From contig NZ_CP053939.1 of assembly GCF_013267835.1 (NCBI RefSeq), positions 62,001-126,000 on the forward strand: a stretch of DNA of 64,000 nucleotides, written 5' to 3'. The position numbers were made by a program, and so were the translations under genes. This document shows, in pieces, positions 39,370-48,271 of the stretch; position 1 is the first letter of the stretch, and the number at the start of each line of letters is the position of its first letter. This stretch comes from Neisseria mucosa. GTDB lineage: Bacteria > Pseudomonadota > Gammaproteobacteria > Burkholderiales > Neisseriaceae. Below the pieces are notes generated by a model. That model was not told the origin of the DNA, did no database searches, and saw nothing but the letters and a program-made list of their open reading frames with translations.

Positions 39370-39524
39370 GATTGTGTGCCTTCTGATGCTGTATTTATTA
39401 GGATGGGGCAGATTTTAGCAGATTTTTGGCAGATAGTTGAGTGGTTTGCTAGGAAATAACCCTAAGGCCTAATGTTGTTAATGTTGTTTTTTAATTGAAA
39501 AGAAAGTGGATTTTGAATCCGGAC

Positions 39525-39553
39525 TTGTATTTTTTAAGAAATGCGGATAAAAT
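39525..39553 (+). promoter_or_regulatory. rpsF operon promoter
   Basis: TTGTAT (39525-39530) and TAAAAT (39548-39553) are 17 bases apart, about 70 bases before rpsF. Confidence 0.55.
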
Positions 39554-39570
39554 TCAGCCTCTTTGCCTTG

Positions 39571-39594
39571 CCTTTTACTTCGCATGGTGAAAGG
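39571..39594 (+). promoter_or_regulatory. Hairpin in the rpsF leader
   Basis: CCTTTTAC, an 8-base loop and GTGAAAGG form an 8-bp stem followed by CTGTTTTTAATC. It could be an autoregulatory site; S6-S18 leader RNAs that bind the protein products are known in other bacteria. The match to that motif was not tested. Confidence 0.4.
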
Positions 39595-39623
39595 CTGTTT
39601 TTAATCATCCATAAGGAGATAAC

Positions 39624-39995
39624 ATGCGTCATTACGAGATCGTGTTTATCGTTCATCCTGATCAAAGCGAGCAAGTGCCTGCTATGGTTGAGCGTTACAA
39701 AACCATGATTACTGAAGCCAGCGGTAAAATCCACCGTTTGGAAGACTGGGGCCGTCGTCAATTGGCTTACCCAATCAACAAAATCCACAAAGCACACTAT
39801 GTTTTGATGAATATCGAAACTACTCCTGAAGTGGTTGAAGAGCTGGAAACTGCTTTCCGCTTCAATGATGCCGTACTGCGTCACCTGACCATCAAAACAA
39901 AACACGCTGTAACTGAAGCTTCCCCAATGCTGGGCGGCGAGAAAGCAAAAAACTTGCTGAACGGTGCAGCTGAAGAAGTTGCAGCAGCCGAATAA
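39624..39995 (+). CDS. rpsF: 30S ribosomal protein S6
   Basis: This 123-residue small-subunit protein pairs with S18. The start [20 protein letters not shown] and the segments [15 protein letters not shown] and [10 protein letters not shown] are typical. The C-terminal tail is Ala/Glu-rich. AAGGAG lies eight bases before the ATG. It is first in rpsF-priB-rpsR-rplI. Confidence 0.97.
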   Translation: MRHYEIVFIVHPDQSEQVPAMVERYKTMITEASGKIHRLEDWGRRQLAYPINKIHKAHYVLMNIETTPEVVEELETAFRFNDAVLRHLTIKTKHAVTEASPMLGGEKAKNLLNGAAEEVAAAE

Positions 39996-39997
39996 GA

Positions 39998-40294
39998 TTG
40001 AACAATCTGATTAAGCTTACCGCCCGTATCTTACAGGTTCAGCCTTTGAGATATACGCCGGCAGGAATTCCTGTTTTAGATGTTGTGTTGCAACATGAAT
40101 CTTGGCAGGAAGAAAACGGACAGAAATGTCTGGTTAAATTTGAAATTCCCGCGCGGATTTTAGGTAAGCAGGCTGAGGAATGGCAGTATCGGCAAGATGT
40201 CGTCATCGAGTCGGAAGGTTTTTTGGCGCAACGCAGCCAACGCTTCCCCAAGCCGGTACTACGCATACAGAACATTAAAGAATATAAAGGTTAA
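39998..40294 (+). CDS. priB: Primosomal replication protein N (PriB)
   Basis: This 98-residue OB-fold protein binds single-stranded DNA and PriA to restart stalled forks. [20 protein letters not shown] (about residues 18-37) and [11 protein letters not shown] at the end match neisserial PriB. The most likely start is TTG at 39998, two bases after the rpsF stop; no ATG or GTG fits the conserved N-terminus. The rare start and lack of a clear ribosome-binding site suggest coupling to rpsF translation and low output. The gene sits in the same place in many beta- and gamma-proteobacteria. Confidence 0.9.
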   Translation: MNNLIKLTARILQVQPLRYTPAGIPVLDVVLQHESWQEENGQKCLVKFEIPARILGKQAEEWQYRQDVVIESEGFLAQRSQRFPKPVLRIQNIKEYKG

Positions 40295-40300
40295 ACGACA

Positions 40301-40531
40301 ATGGCTCGTCAATCATTCAAACGTAGAAAATTCTGCCGCTTTACGGCTGAAAAAATCCAAGAAGTTGATTACAAACAAGTTGATTTGTTGAAAGACTTCA
40401 TCTCTGAAAACGGCAAAATCATCCCTGCCCGCATTACTGGTACTAAAGCACACTACCAACGTCAGTTGGCTACTGCTGTGAAACGTGCCCGTTTCCTGGC
40501 TCTGTTGCCTTACACCGATCAACACAAATAA
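40301..40531 (+). CDS. rpsR: 30S ribosomal protein S18
   Basis: This 76-residue protein has [13 protein letters not shown] near the start, [20 protein letters not shown] in the middle and the basic [16 protein letters not shown] end. It binds S6 on the platform of the small subunit. It starts six bases after priB. Confidence 0.97.
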   Translation: MARQSFKRRKFCRFTAEKIQEVDYKQVDLLKDFISENGKIIPARITGTKAHYQRQLATAVKRARFLALLPYTDQHK

Positions 40532-40547
40532 TTTTGGAGTTTAAATC

Positions 40548-41000
40548 ATGCAAATTATTCTGTTAGAAAAAATCGGCGGTCTGGGTAACTTGGGTGATAT
40601 CGTTACCGTTAAAAACGGTTACGCACGCAACTTCCTGATCCCTGCCGGTAAAGCAAAACGTGCAACCGAAGCCAACATGAAAGAATTCGAAGCACGCCGC
40701 GCTGAATTGGAAGCCAAACAAGCTGAGATCTTGGCTGATGCTAAAGCACGTCAAGAAAAACTGGAAGGCCAAACCATTACTGTTGCTCAAAAAGCCGGTG
40801 TTGATGGTCGTCTGTTCGGTTCTGTTACCAATGCTGACATCGCTGAAGCGATTGTTGCTGCCGGTATCCAAGCTGCTAAAGCAAACGTACGTCTGCCTAA
40901 CGGTCCTTTGAAAGCTGTTGGCGAATACGAAGTTGAAGTGGCTCTGCACACTGACGCTGTTGCTAAAATTACCGTTGCTGTTGTTGCAGCTGCTGAGTAA
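40548..41000 (+). CDS. rplI: 50S ribosomal protein L9
   Basis: This 150-residue two-domain protein has the N-terminal [19 protein letters not shown] and [13 protein letters not shown], a long connecting helix (about residues 42-75) and a C-terminal domain ending [19 protein letters not shown] precedes the start. It is the last gene of the operon; a long DUS-pair terminator follows. Confidence 0.97.
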   Translation: MQIILLEKIGGLGNLGDIVTVKNGYARNFLIPAGKAKRATEANMKEFEARRAELEAKQAEILADAKARQEKLEGQTITVAQKAGVDGRLFGSVTNADIAEAIVAAGIQAAKANVRLPNGPLKAVGEYEVEVALHTDAVAKITVAVVAAAE

Positions 41001-41012
41001 TTGATTCATTCA

Positions 41013-41058
41013 AGGCCGTCTGAAAATCAAGGGTTTCCTTGAATTTCAGACGGCCTTG
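41013..41058 (+). terminator. rplI terminator with an extended DUS stem
   Basis: AGGCCGTCTGAA (41013-41024) and its inverse (41045-41056) are joined by an inner AATCAAGG-GTTT-CCTTGAAT, making a continuous stem of about 20 bp. Confidence 0.85.
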
Positions 41059-41202
41059 TTTATCTGCTTGAGCCGAAGTAAGTAAATATCGATTTGTCTA
41101 TATTTTTTAAGTCTGTCTAGAAATATAGCGGAAGAGATGATGTATTGGCCGAATGTTCATTCGTGTTCGGGTTTGTCGTATTATTTAGTAAAGAGATTAT
41201 TT

Positions 41203-42282
41203 ATGAATAAAATCAAAATCTTTGGGATAGGTCTGACTGCTTTGGCTTTAGCTTCATGCGGCACTCCGCAAAAGCCTGCTGTTGATACGGCAAAACCTGT
41301 CGAACCTGTTTTCTCTGCAAAACGCCCTGTATTTGATGCAGCGGCTGAATCTGTTGCCAGCAGCGGTTTTAATGAAAACGTCAATGTTCAGCAGTTTATC
41401 CAATATGAAGTGAAAAACCGCCGTTTCAGTGCGGAAGAGTTGCGCAATTTCTTTAATGGCGTGGTGTATAAAGGCAACATTATTACCATTATGTACCGTC
41501 CAAGCACTTCGCGTCCTTGGTATGAATTCCGCACCGGTAACTCCGGTGCAGCCAAATTTAACGGTGGCAGACAATTCTATGCGGCAAACCGTGCTGTAAT
41601 CGATGATGTGGCACGCAAATACGGCGTACCTGCCGAATTGATTGTGGCGATTCTCGGTATCGAAACCAATTACGGCAAAAATACGGGCAGCTTCCGCGTT
41701 GCCGATGCTTTGAGTACATTGGCCTTTGATTATCCCCGCCGTGCCGAATTTTTCCAAAACGAATTGAGCGAACTTTTGCTGATGGCAAAAGAAGAAAAAG
41801 AAAATATCTTTGACTTCAAAGGCAGCTATGCCGGCGCGATGGGTATGCCGCAATTTATGCCTTCCAGCTACCGTAAATGGGCGGTGGACTATGATGGTGA
41901 CGGGCATCGCGATATTTGGAATAATGTCGGCGATGTGGCGGCTTCTGTCGCCAATTATATGAAACAGCATGGCTGGCAGACTGGCGGTAAGATGGTTGTG
42001 CCGGTCAGTCTGACGATTACGCCGCACTTGCAGGCGATTATCGATGAGAAAACTGCTTTGACACGCACTGTCGCAGATTTCAAAGCCTTGGGTGTCGTGC
42101 CTCAGGCTGCTGTTGCCGATAATGAAAAAGCTGTATTGTATGCTTTGGAAACCAGTCCGGGTGTATTTGAATACTATTTGGGCCTGAATAACTTCTACAC
42201 CGTATGGCAATACAACCACAGCCGTATGTATGTAACAGCGGTACGCGATATTGCGAATGCAATCAATAACAATGGCCTGTAA
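41203..42282 (+). CDS. mltB: Lytic murein transglycosylase B-type lipoprotein
   Basis: This 359-residue outer-membrane lipoprotein cleaves glycan strands of peptidoglycan to anhydromuropeptides. The signal peptide ends in a lipobox LALASC (Cys near residue 19). The GH103-type SLT core has ELIVAILGIETNYGKNTG with the catalytic Glu (about residue 155) and GAMGMPQFMPSSYRKWAVDYDGDG (in part, about residue 210). The ATG at 41203 follows AAGAGA; a frame opens 22 codons upstream without support. A TTCG-loop terminator follows. Confidence 0.92.
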   Translation: MNKIKIFGIGLTALALASCGTPQKPAVDTAKPVEPVFSAKRPVFDAAAESVASSGFNENVNVQQFIQYEVKNRRFSAEELRNFFNGVVYKGNIITIMYRPSTSRPWYEFRTGNSGAAKFNGGRQFYAANRAVIDDVARKYGVPAELIVAILGIETNYGKNTGSFRVADALSTLAFDYPRRAEFFQNELSELLLMAKEEKENIFDFKGSYAGAMGMPQFMPSSYRKWAVDYDGDGHRDIWNNVGDVAASVANYMKQHGWQTGGKMVVPVSLTITPHLQAIIDEKTALTRTVADFKALGVVPQAAVADNEKAVLYALETSPGVFEYYLGLNNFYTVWQYNHSRMYVTAVRDIANAINNNGL

Positions 42283-42290
42283 GCCATAAG

Positions 42291-42316
42291 AAAACCACCC
42301 TTCGGGGTGGTTTTTA
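42291..42316 (+). terminator. mltB terminator with a TTCG tetraloop
   Basis: AAAACCACCC, loop TTCG and GGGTGGTTTTT form a 10-bp stem with T-run. It contains no uptake sequence. Confidence 0.9.
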
Positions 42317-42339
42317 GATATTGAGGATTTGTAAGGGAG

Positions 42340-43053
42340 TTAAGCCATCAGTCTGATTTTCATGGCGTAACGTTTTTTACTGTGCCCTGAAACAAATTGT
42401 CCGCCTCGGGCAGGGGATAAAAATGCATTGCCTTCTGCGGTTGGCTCTGCACAAGTATATTGGCCGTTTCGATCGCTCCAGAGTGCGTACACAGGCAGAT
42501 TGTAGGTGCGGATATCCAGTTTCAAGCCGTCAAATGCAACGTGTGCATCTTGGTTGGAGGAAACAAATTCGGTATGGGAGATATAGTCGGCATCGTATGG
42601 CGCGCCGTTGAAATCAAATTGTGTACCTGCGGCGGTAAAGTAGGGGTGGAATCCTGGAGAAGTGCGGACGGGCGATTCGCCGTAATTGCAGACGGTCAGG
42701 ATGGCGATGGCTTCATTTTCGTTAGGCAGGCTGTAATCGAGCAACCATTCGACGTGTTCATAGCCTTTTTCTGTGCTGATTAATTTCAAGCCGATATCTG
42801 ATTCATTTTGATGGCGGATTTTCCAGTCTGAGGTTCTGCCGAAACCATGTTGGGCCAGATGATTTTTGCTGTCAGGTCCGAATTGGGGTAGGCATACGTG
42901 CATGCCGCCGCGTAATTTTGTGTCATCGCCGACTTGAACGCTGGTTTTCGGAAATAAGACTTCCCGTCCTTTTAGAATCAGGGAATCAATATATCCGCCC
43001 ATTGTGTTGACTTGCATGGTGGCTGATTGGTTGCGTAGTATGATTTCAGACAT
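42340..43053 (-). CDS. Aldose-1-epimerase-like protein (hexose-6-phosphate mutarotase type)
   Basis: This 237-residue cytosolic protein has the galactose-mutarotase fold. GGMHVCLPQFGP (about residue 48) and the catalytic-region SPGFHPYF (about residue 128) are recognisable, and HGFGRTSDWKI fits the YeaD-like group. The substrate is not clear; sugar phosphates or free aldoses are possible. The start at 43053 gives a natural N-terminus (MSEIILRNQ); the frame extends 34 codons further without a good site. It stands alone, divergent from dnaX. Confidence 0.75.
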   Translation of the reverse strand: MSEIILRNQSATMQVNTMGGYIDSLILKGREVLFPKTSVQVGDDTKLRGGMHVCLPQFGPDSKNHLAQHGFGRTSDWKIRHQNESDIGLKLISTEKGYEHVEWLLDYSLPNENEAIAILTVCNYGESPVRTSPGFHPYFTAAGTQFDFNGAPYDADYISHTEFVSSNQDAHVAFDGLKLDIRTYNLPVYALWSDRNGQYTCAEPTAEGNAFLSPARGGQFVSGHSKKRYAMKIRLMA

Positions 43054-43184
43054 AATAATTTGAGCTTCAAATTGTTTATCATTTGTGTAGCATTCTAACA
43101 TTGCAGTAATATGCTGTCGCCGTTGGCTTGATAGAAAATCCTTAATAAAAATCAAAAAAATGCTAGAATATATGCCATTTTCTG

Positions 43185-43223
43185 AGGCTGTCTGAAAAGC
43201 GGAGAATTCTTTTCAGACGGCCT
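43185..43223. repeat. Near-DUS and DUS before dnaX
   Basis: AGGCTGTCTGAA (43185-43196, one base off the AG-DUS) and an inverse DUS (43212-43223) can form a hairpin in the dnaX upstream region, 29 bases before the start. Confidence 0.55.
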
Positions 43224-43251
43224 TCCGATTTATTTCCCGTAGAGAAACAAC

Positions 43252-45255
43252 ATGGCTTATCAAGTTCTTGCACGAAAATGGCGTCCGAAAACCTTTGCCG
43301 ATTTGGTCGGCCAGGAACACGTCGTCAAAGCTCTGCGCAACGCGCTGGACGAAGGCCGTCTGCACCATGCGTATCTGCTGACAGGAACGCGCGGTGTGGG
43401 TAAGACCACGATTGCCAGGATTTTGGCCAAGAGCTTGAACTGCGAAAATGCCGTGCATGGCGAGCCGTGCGGTCAGTGTGAAAGCTGTACGCAAATCGAC
43501 AGCGGCCGTTATGTGGATTTATTGGAAATCGACGCGGCATCGAATACCGGTATCGACAATATCCGCGAAGTGTTGGAAAACGCGCAATACGCGCCGACTG
43601 CGGGTAAATACAAAGTCTATATCATCGACGAAGTGCATATGCTTTCCAAAAGCGCGTTCAATGCCATGCTGAAGACTTTGGAAGAGCCGCCCGAACACGT
43701 TAAATTCATTTTGGCGACCACCGATCCGCACAAAGTCCCCATTACCGTATTGAGCCGCTGTTTGCAGTTTGTTTTGCGCAACATGACGACTCAACAGGTT
43801 GCCGAGCATTTGGCACATGTTTTGGACCGTGAAAACGTTCCTTATCAGCCGCAGGCCTTGCAGCTTTTAGGCCGTGCCGCCGCCGGCTCGATGCGCGATG
43901 CGTTGAGCCTTTTGGATCAGGCGATTGCCATGGGTTCGGGTAAAGTGGCCGAACAAGATGTCCGACAGATGATCGGAGCGGTCGATAAACAATATTTGTT
44001 TGAATTGCTTGAAGGAATCATCAATCAAAACGGTGAGGCCTTGCTGGAAAAGGCTCAGGAAATGTCCGCCAGAGCGATTGGTTTTGACAGCGCATTGGCA
44101 GAATTGGCCATGCTGTTGCAACGTTTGGCTTTGATTCAAACCATTCCTTCCGCCTTGGCGAATGACGACCCTGAACGTGAAACCTTGCTTCGTTTAAGTC
44201 AGGCTTTGAGTGGCGAGCAGATTCAGCTTTATTATCAATGTGCTATTTATGGCAAACAGGATTTGCCGCTGGCTCCGGACGAGTATGCCGGTTTTGTCAT
44301 GACGCTTTTGCGCATGCTTGCATTTGCGCCATTGGCCGCTTCGGGTTGCGATACGCAAAGTCAGATTGAACATACGGATTTGCATTCCAACCATCAGAAA
44401 GCTGAGGCTGAAAAAAAGCCTTTTCAGCTGCCGAAATCTGAGCCGATAGCAGTACCGGCGGTTGAGAAAGAGGTTGTTTCTGCCAAGCAGGATACCGTTG
44501 AAAGGCCGTCTGAAGAAACGGTTCAGCCTGTTCAGCAACAACAGGCGGATGTACCGCCTTGGGAAGACATGCCGAGCCAATTATCGGCTGAGCCGCCTCA
44601 AACTCAAACGGCGCAGATACAAGAAGCTGCGGAACCATTGCCTGTTGTAAAAGTTCAGACGGCCCCTGAGCCGGAAGAATATCCGCACATGGATGAGGAA
44701 ATTCCGCCTCCGTATTTTGACGAAGCATATGTATATGAAGATTCGCATCGTGCTGATGCGATGGAAGTACCGCAGCCGGTTGCATCTGCTGAGTCTGAAG
44801 AAGAGGAGGGAGATGAAGAAGAGCTTCAGTTCGCTCCTTTGCCTGAGTTTAAAACAGAGAATTGGCACAGCATTATCGAACGCTTCGCCCGTAAATTAGG
44901 TGCAGCGCAGATGTTGGCGCAAAATGCGGCATGGACGAGTTATGATGCGGAAGCAGGTTTAATCATGCTGTCGTTGACGGATGAGGCCAAAGCCACCGCC
45001 AATAAAGAGCGCTTGGATAAAATCTGCCAGACGTTGAGCGAGGCCTATCATCTTGGCAATTTAAGGCTGCAAACCGAGCCTTGGCAAGATGATAAAGGCT
45101 GGGAAACGCCGGTGATGCGTCGTAAACGTATTCAAGAAGAAGGGCGGCAGCAGGCGCAAGATTTGTTGGAAGCGGATACGACGGCGCAGAAAATCTTGCA
45201 AACCTTTGAAGCGCAATGGCTGCCGGATTCTTTAGAGTTGGTAGGACATTCTTAA
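43252..45255 (+). CDS. dnaX: DNA polymerase III subunits tau and (by predicted frameshift) gamma
   Basis: The 667-residue tau protein is the clamp-loader ATPase and organiser of the replisome. Walker A GTRGVGKTTIARIL is near residue 45, a zinc site CENAVHGEPCGQCESC follows (about residues 64-79), Walker B IIDEVHML is near residue 125 and the sensor VLSRC near residue 167. From about residue 365 a Pro/Gln/Glu-rich linker leads to the alpha-binding domain. At 44412-44418 the in-frame heptamer A-AAA-AAG is identical to the E. coli dnaX slippery site. A -1 shift there would add seven codons and stop at 44439-44441, giving a gamma form of about 396 residues. Confidence 0.95.
   Translation: MAYQVLARKWRPKTFADLVGQEHVVKALRNALDEGRLHHAYLLTGTRGVGKTTIARILAKSLNCENAVHGEPCGQCESCTQIDSGRYVDLLEIDAASNTGIDNIREVLENAQYAPTAGKYKVYIIDEVHMLSKSAFNAMLKTLEEPPEHVKFILATTDPHKVPITVLSRCLQFVLRNMTTQQVAEHLAHVLDRENVPYQPQALQLLGRAAAGSMRDALSLLDQAIAMGSGKVAEQDVRQMIGAVDKQYLFELLEGIINQNGEALLEKAQEMSARAIGFDSALAELAMLLQRLALIQTIPSALANDDPERETLLRLSQALSGEQIQLYYQCAIYGKQDLPLAPDEYAGFVMTLLRMLAFAPLAASGCDTQSQIEHTDLHSNHQKAEAEKKPFQLPKSEPIAVPAVEKEVVSAKQDTVERPSEETVQPVQQQQADVPPWEDMPSQLSAEPPQTQTAQIQEAAEPLPVVKVQTAPEPEEYPHMDEEIPPPYFDEAYVYEDSHRADAMEVPQPVASAESEEEEGDEEELQFAPLPEFKTENWHSIIERFARKLGAAQMLAQNAAWTSYDAEAGLIMLSLTDEAKATANKERLDKICQTLSEAYHLGNLRLQTEPWQDDKGWETPVMRRKRIQEEGRQQAQDLLEADTTAQKILQTFEAQWLPDSLELVGHS
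44412..44418 (+). promoter_or_regulatory. Candidate -1 frameshift site in dnaX
   Basis: The heptamer A-AAA-AAG is in the reading phase needed for tandem slippage. GAGG (44404-44407) lies just upstream as a possible stimulatory Shine-Dalgarno-like site, and the -1 frame ends in TGA at 44439-44441. I do not see a strong downstream hairpin; only a weak GCCG/CGGC pairing is visible. Confidence 0.6.
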
Positions 45256-45268
45256 CATACTGATATAC

Positions 45269-45306
45269 AAGGCCGTCTGAAAGGCAATAGCGTTTTCAGA
45301 CGGCAT
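45269..45306. terminator. Mixed AG-/AT-DUS hairpin between dnaX and ybaB
   Basis: A forward AG-DUS (45269-45280) pairs with TTCAGACGGCAT (45295-45306), which is the AT dialect on its own strand. There is no T-run, so read-through into ybaB is likely. Confidence 0.65.
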
Positions 45307-45344
45307 GAGTGAAACCCATTTATTCAAACCCATAGGAGTAAAAC

Positions 45345-45680
45345 ATGTTTGGAAAAGCCGGATTAGGCGGCCTGATGAAACAGGCCCAACAAATGCAGGA
45401 AAACATGAAAAAGGCACAAGCCAAGCTGGCTGAAACCGAAGTAGAAGGCGAAGCAGGCAACGGCTTGGTGAAAGTCGTGATGACCTGTTCCCACGTTGTC
45501 CGCAAACTTGAAATCAGCCCTGATTTGATTCAAGAAGCCGCTGACGACAAAGAAATGCTGGAAGATTTGGTATTGGCCGCCATCAATGCCGCTTCTGAAA
45601 AAGCCGAAGAAACTACCAACAAAACCATGGGCGCATTCACCCAAGGCCTGCCAGCAGGCATGGGAGATTTCTTCCGTTGA
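45345..45680 (+). CDS. ybaB: Nucleoid-associated protein, YbaB/EbfC family
   Basis: This 111-residue DNA-binding dimer is encoded behind dnaX in most proteobacteria. [19 protein letters not shown] (residues 7-25) and [20 protein letters not shown] in the middle are typical, with a long C-terminal helix and [11 protein letters not shown] at the end. AGGAG lies seven bases before the ATG. Confidence 0.95.
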   Translation: MFGKAGLGGLMKQAQQMQENMKKAQAKLAETEVEGEAGNGLVKVVMTCSHVVRKLEISPDLIQEAADDKEMLEDLVLAAINAASEKAEETTNKTMGAFTQGLPAGMGDFFR

Positions 45681-45695
45681 TTTAAAATCAATAAA

Positions 45696-45737
45696 AGGCC
45701 GTCTGAAGCCAGATTTGGGTTTCAGACGGCCTTTTTT
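45696..45737 (+). terminator. ybaB DUS-pair terminator
   Basis: AGGCCGTCTGAA (45696-45707) and its inverse (45721-45732), then TTTTT. Confidence 0.85.
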
Positions 45738-45792
45738 ATTATGAGGATTCAGGGCTTTCTTTGGGGAAGAACAATCGTTCTTTATTGATGTA

Positions 45793-45822
45793 AAAAAGCC
45801 TGAACAGAAGTTCAGGCTTTTA
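45793..45822 (-). terminator. tRNA-Asn terminator
   Basis: GCCTGAAC, loop AGAA and GTTCAGGC form a stem with A-run and T-run on the two sides, six bases beyond the tRNA-Asn 3' end on the minus strand. Confidence 0.8.
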
Positions 45823-45827
45823 AAATT

Positions 45828-45903
45828 TGGCTCCCCGACCTGGGCTCGAACCAGGGACCTGCGGATTAACAGTCCGTCGCTCTACCGACTGAGCTATCGG
45901 GGA
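45828..45903 (-). tRNA. tRNA-Asn (GTT)
   Basis: The 76-base cloverleaf on the minus strand has the anticodon loop CTGTTAA, T-loop GTTCGAG, acceptor TCCCCGA paired with TCGGGGA and an encoded CCA. Confidence 0.97.
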
Positions 45904-46042
45904 ATGGGGCGTATTATAATGGCTGGAAAAAATGTGTCAATCCATATTTTCAAGAAAATGGTGCAGAATATTTCAAATATTTGAATGTTAAAAATATTTT
46001 GTAATCAAGTTTCACATACTTTTCAGCCGTTTCAGACGGCCT

Positions 46043-46534
46043 TTAGTATTTGGCGTTAACCAATTTGCCGTTTTGGAACACTTGCTGCTGCATCACGGTG
46101 CCGTTGTAGGCGTAAGTGGTCAGCGAGCCGTTGCTTGGCGTGGCGCGGAACTGCATCAGCTGGTTGCGGCTGAGGACATAGGGGTCCGTGCGTTTTTGGC
46201 TGTTGTCGCTGTAAAAGTCTTGGACGACATATTCGTTGTTGCGTTTGCTGATCAGTTGGCGATGGAAGCCGCCTTTGACTGCGCTGTTGCTGGGTGTGCC
46301 GTGTGCATCAAAATAGGTCACGATTTGTTCTTCTGAGATACGGATGCCGTCTGAATCTGTGCCTTTGGTGGTTTTGGTTTTGTCCAAGCCGACAGGGATG
46401 TTGATGGATGTACCCAGACCGACATGGCGGCCGATGCCGGTGCCGACGCCTAAGCCGACGGAAACACCTGGCGTGCCGACTGTACATGCGCTGAGTGAAG
46501 CGGCCAAAAGGGCAGGTAAGAGAACTTTTTTCAT
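46043..46534 (-). CDS. Predicted lipoprotein of unknown function
   Basis: This 163-residue protein has a signal peptide with lipobox LSAC (Cys at residue 17). A Gly/Val-rich segment follows (TPGVSVGLGVGTGIGRHVG in part, residues 21-39), then a polar domain with FDAHGTPSNSAVKGGFHRQL and repeated Tyr/Asn-rich strands that suggest a small beta-structure. I do not recognise a named family. It contains an AT-DUS (46344-46355) read in frame on the opposite strand. A DUS overlaps its stop region (46031-46042). Confidence 0.75.
   Translation of the reverse strand: MKKVLLPALLAASLSACTVGTPGVSVGLGVGTGIGRHVGLGTSINIPVGLDKTKTTKGTDSDGIRISEEQIVTYFDAHGTPSNSAVKGGFHRQLISKRNNEYVVQDFYSDNSQKRTDPYVLSRNQLMQFRATPSNGSLTTYAYNGTVMQQQVFQNGKLVNAKY
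46344..46355 (+). repeat. AT-DUS inside the lipoprotein gene
   Basis: ATGCCGTCTGAA on the plus strand, the meningococcal/gonococcal dialect, inside a coding region of an otherwise AG-DUS genome. Confidence 0.85.
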
Positions 46535-46714
46535 AATGTGTATCCTTGTAATAAGAAATGTTTGTAATGTTGGAAGTATAGTATTTTTGCGGGGTGGCTG
46601 GTGTTAGTATTGGTAAAAGGGCGCAAGGCCGTCTGAAAAACAAGATAGAAACGGATATATCATTCTGGTGTAGAATGTGCCGGAATAATGATTTAATAAG
46701 AATGTGAATGAATA

Positions 46715-47566
46715 ATGAAAACTTTAAAATTTACGAAGATGCACGGCTTGGGCAATGATTTTATGGTGGTCAATGCCATCGAGCAGGATTTTGATCCGTT
46801 GGCTGCGCCGCTTGCCCAATGGGCAGACCGCTATCGCGGCGTGGGTTTTGATCAGTTTTTGGTGGTGGAGAAGCCTTCTTCTGATGCGGTCGATTTTCGG
46901 TATCGTATTTTCAATGCGGATGGTCGGGAGGTAGAGCAGTGCGGCAATGGTGCACGTTGTTTTGCGCGTTTTGTCGCGGATAAGGGTTTGACGGATAAAA
47001 CGGAAATTTTGGTCGAAACGGCCAAAGGGATTATTGTGCCGAAGCTGTTGGATAACGGTTTGGTTACCGTCAACATGGGTAAACCGCGTTTCATGCCGTC
47101 TGAAATTCCGTTTGTGCCTGCACATGGTGAAACGGAAGATGCGCTGACACATATTGTCTTGGTCGGTTTGGAGTCTGTACCGGTAAGCTGTGTGAATATG
47201 GGTAATCCGCATGCGGTAATTTTGGTTGATAATGTTGAAACCGCACCGGTGGATCATTGGGGCAGTGCCATTGAATCGCACGAGCAGTTTCCTGAACGGG
47301 TCAATGTCGGTTTTATGCAGATTGAAGATGAGTTGTCCGTCCGGTTGCGTGTGTTTGAGCGCGGGGTGGGGGAAACTCAGGCTTGCGGCACTGGAGCGTG
47401 TGCGGCCGTGGTGGCCGGCGTGCGCAATGGCCTGCTGAAAGCGGGTGCGCCTGTGCGTGTTACTCTGCCTGGCGGCGAATTGTTTATCAGTTGGGAAGAA
47501 GGTGGCGATGTGCAAATGACCGGCCCTGCTGAAACCGTTTTCGAAGGCGAGTTGCAGTATTCATGA
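46715..47566 (+). CDS. dapF: Diaminopimelate epimerase
   Basis: This 283-residue cytosolic enzyme converts LL- to meso-diaminopimelate for lysine and peptidoglycan. The two catalytic cysteines are in [13 protein letters not shown] (about residue 74) and [13 protein letters not shown] (about residue 219). The start [15 protein letters not shown] is typical. An AT-DUS lies inside at 47093-47104. The stop overlaps the start of the next gene (ATGA). Confidence 0.97.
   Translation: MKTLKFTKMHGLGNDFMVVNAIEQDFDPLAAPLAQWADRYRGVGFDQFLVVEKPSSDAVDFRYRIFNADGREVEQCGNGARCFARFVADKGLTDKTEILVETAKGIIVPKLLDNGLVTVNMGKPRFMPSEIPFVPAHGETEDALTHIVLVGLESVPVSCVNMGNPHAVILVDNVETAPVDHWGSAIESHEQFPERVNVGFMQIEDELSVRLRVFERGVGETQACGTGACAAVVAGVRNGLLKAGAPVRVTLPGGELFISWEEGGDVQMTGPAETVFEGELQYS
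47093..47104 (+). repeat. AT-DUS inside dapF
   Basis: ATGCCGTCTGAA in frame, encoding part of FMPSEI. A second example of the minority dialect in a coding region. Confidence 0.85.
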
Positions 47567-48165
47567 TGGTTTCTTTGGATTTTTGGTTTGCCATTGCGTA
47601 TGCTGCGGTATCGTTGGCGTTTATTTTTCGTGCGCAGCGGTTTCAATGGTTTTGGGCTGCGGTGTTGTTGTGGCTGGGGATTTCGGCACTGGGAGCGCGC
47701 CTGTTGCCCGGAATGTGGGGCTTTACGCATACAGGCCCTTTGTTCATCCCTCATTTTTACCTGACCGCCGCCAGTGTTTTTTTCTTTATTGACGATTGCA
47801 GTAAAACGGAAGACAGAAAGTTTTGGTCGGCAGGCGAATATGCCGGTTTGACCTTATTTGCCGTTTCCAACGTCGTCATGACTTTGGCCTTTGTTTTCCT
47901 GGCTTGCGCGGTTTATTTCATCTTGCCGCTGGCAGGCTCGGTTTTTGCATGGGCGGCCTTGCTGAAAATTTATGCTTTGAAACCCATTTATTGGTTTGCA
48001 TTGCAGGGCGTCCTGATGCTGGTGTTTTATCTGCACCGCGTGGTTGTTTGCAAGCAGCCTGCCTCTCTTTTCAGTATGCGGCAGATGTGGGCAGGCTGGA
48101 TGGTTGCCGTCGTGATGCAGGCTGTGGTTGCCGTTGCATTGATTTTTGAGCGCAGTGGATATTGA
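47563..48165 (+). CDS. Inner-membrane protein of unknown function
   Basis: This 200-residue protein is strongly hydrophobic with about six membrane segments (starting at residues 7, 31, 62, 90, 115 and 170) and short polar loops such as [11 protein letters not shown]. The start overlaps the dapF stop by four bases, so it is translationally coupled with dapF. I do not recognise the family, and nothing visible gives a transport or enzymatic motif. Confidence 0.75.
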   Translation: MMVSLDFWFAIAYAAVSLAFIFRAQRFQWFWAAVLLWLGISALGARLLPGMWGFTHTGPLFIPHFYLTAASVFFFIDDCSKTEDRKFWSAGEYAGLTLFAVSNVVMTLAFVFLACAVYFILPLAGSVFAWAALLKIYALKPIYWFALQGVLMLVFYLHRVVVCKQPASLFSMRQMWAGWMVAVVMQAVVAVALIFERSGY

Positions 48166-48271
48166 CCGCGCTTGAACCAAAAGTTATAAAGAAAGAAATT
48201 TTCGATATTGGTTTTTCAGACGGCCTGAGTTTAATATGCAGGCTGTATTACATCTAAATCAGGAGCAGGAA

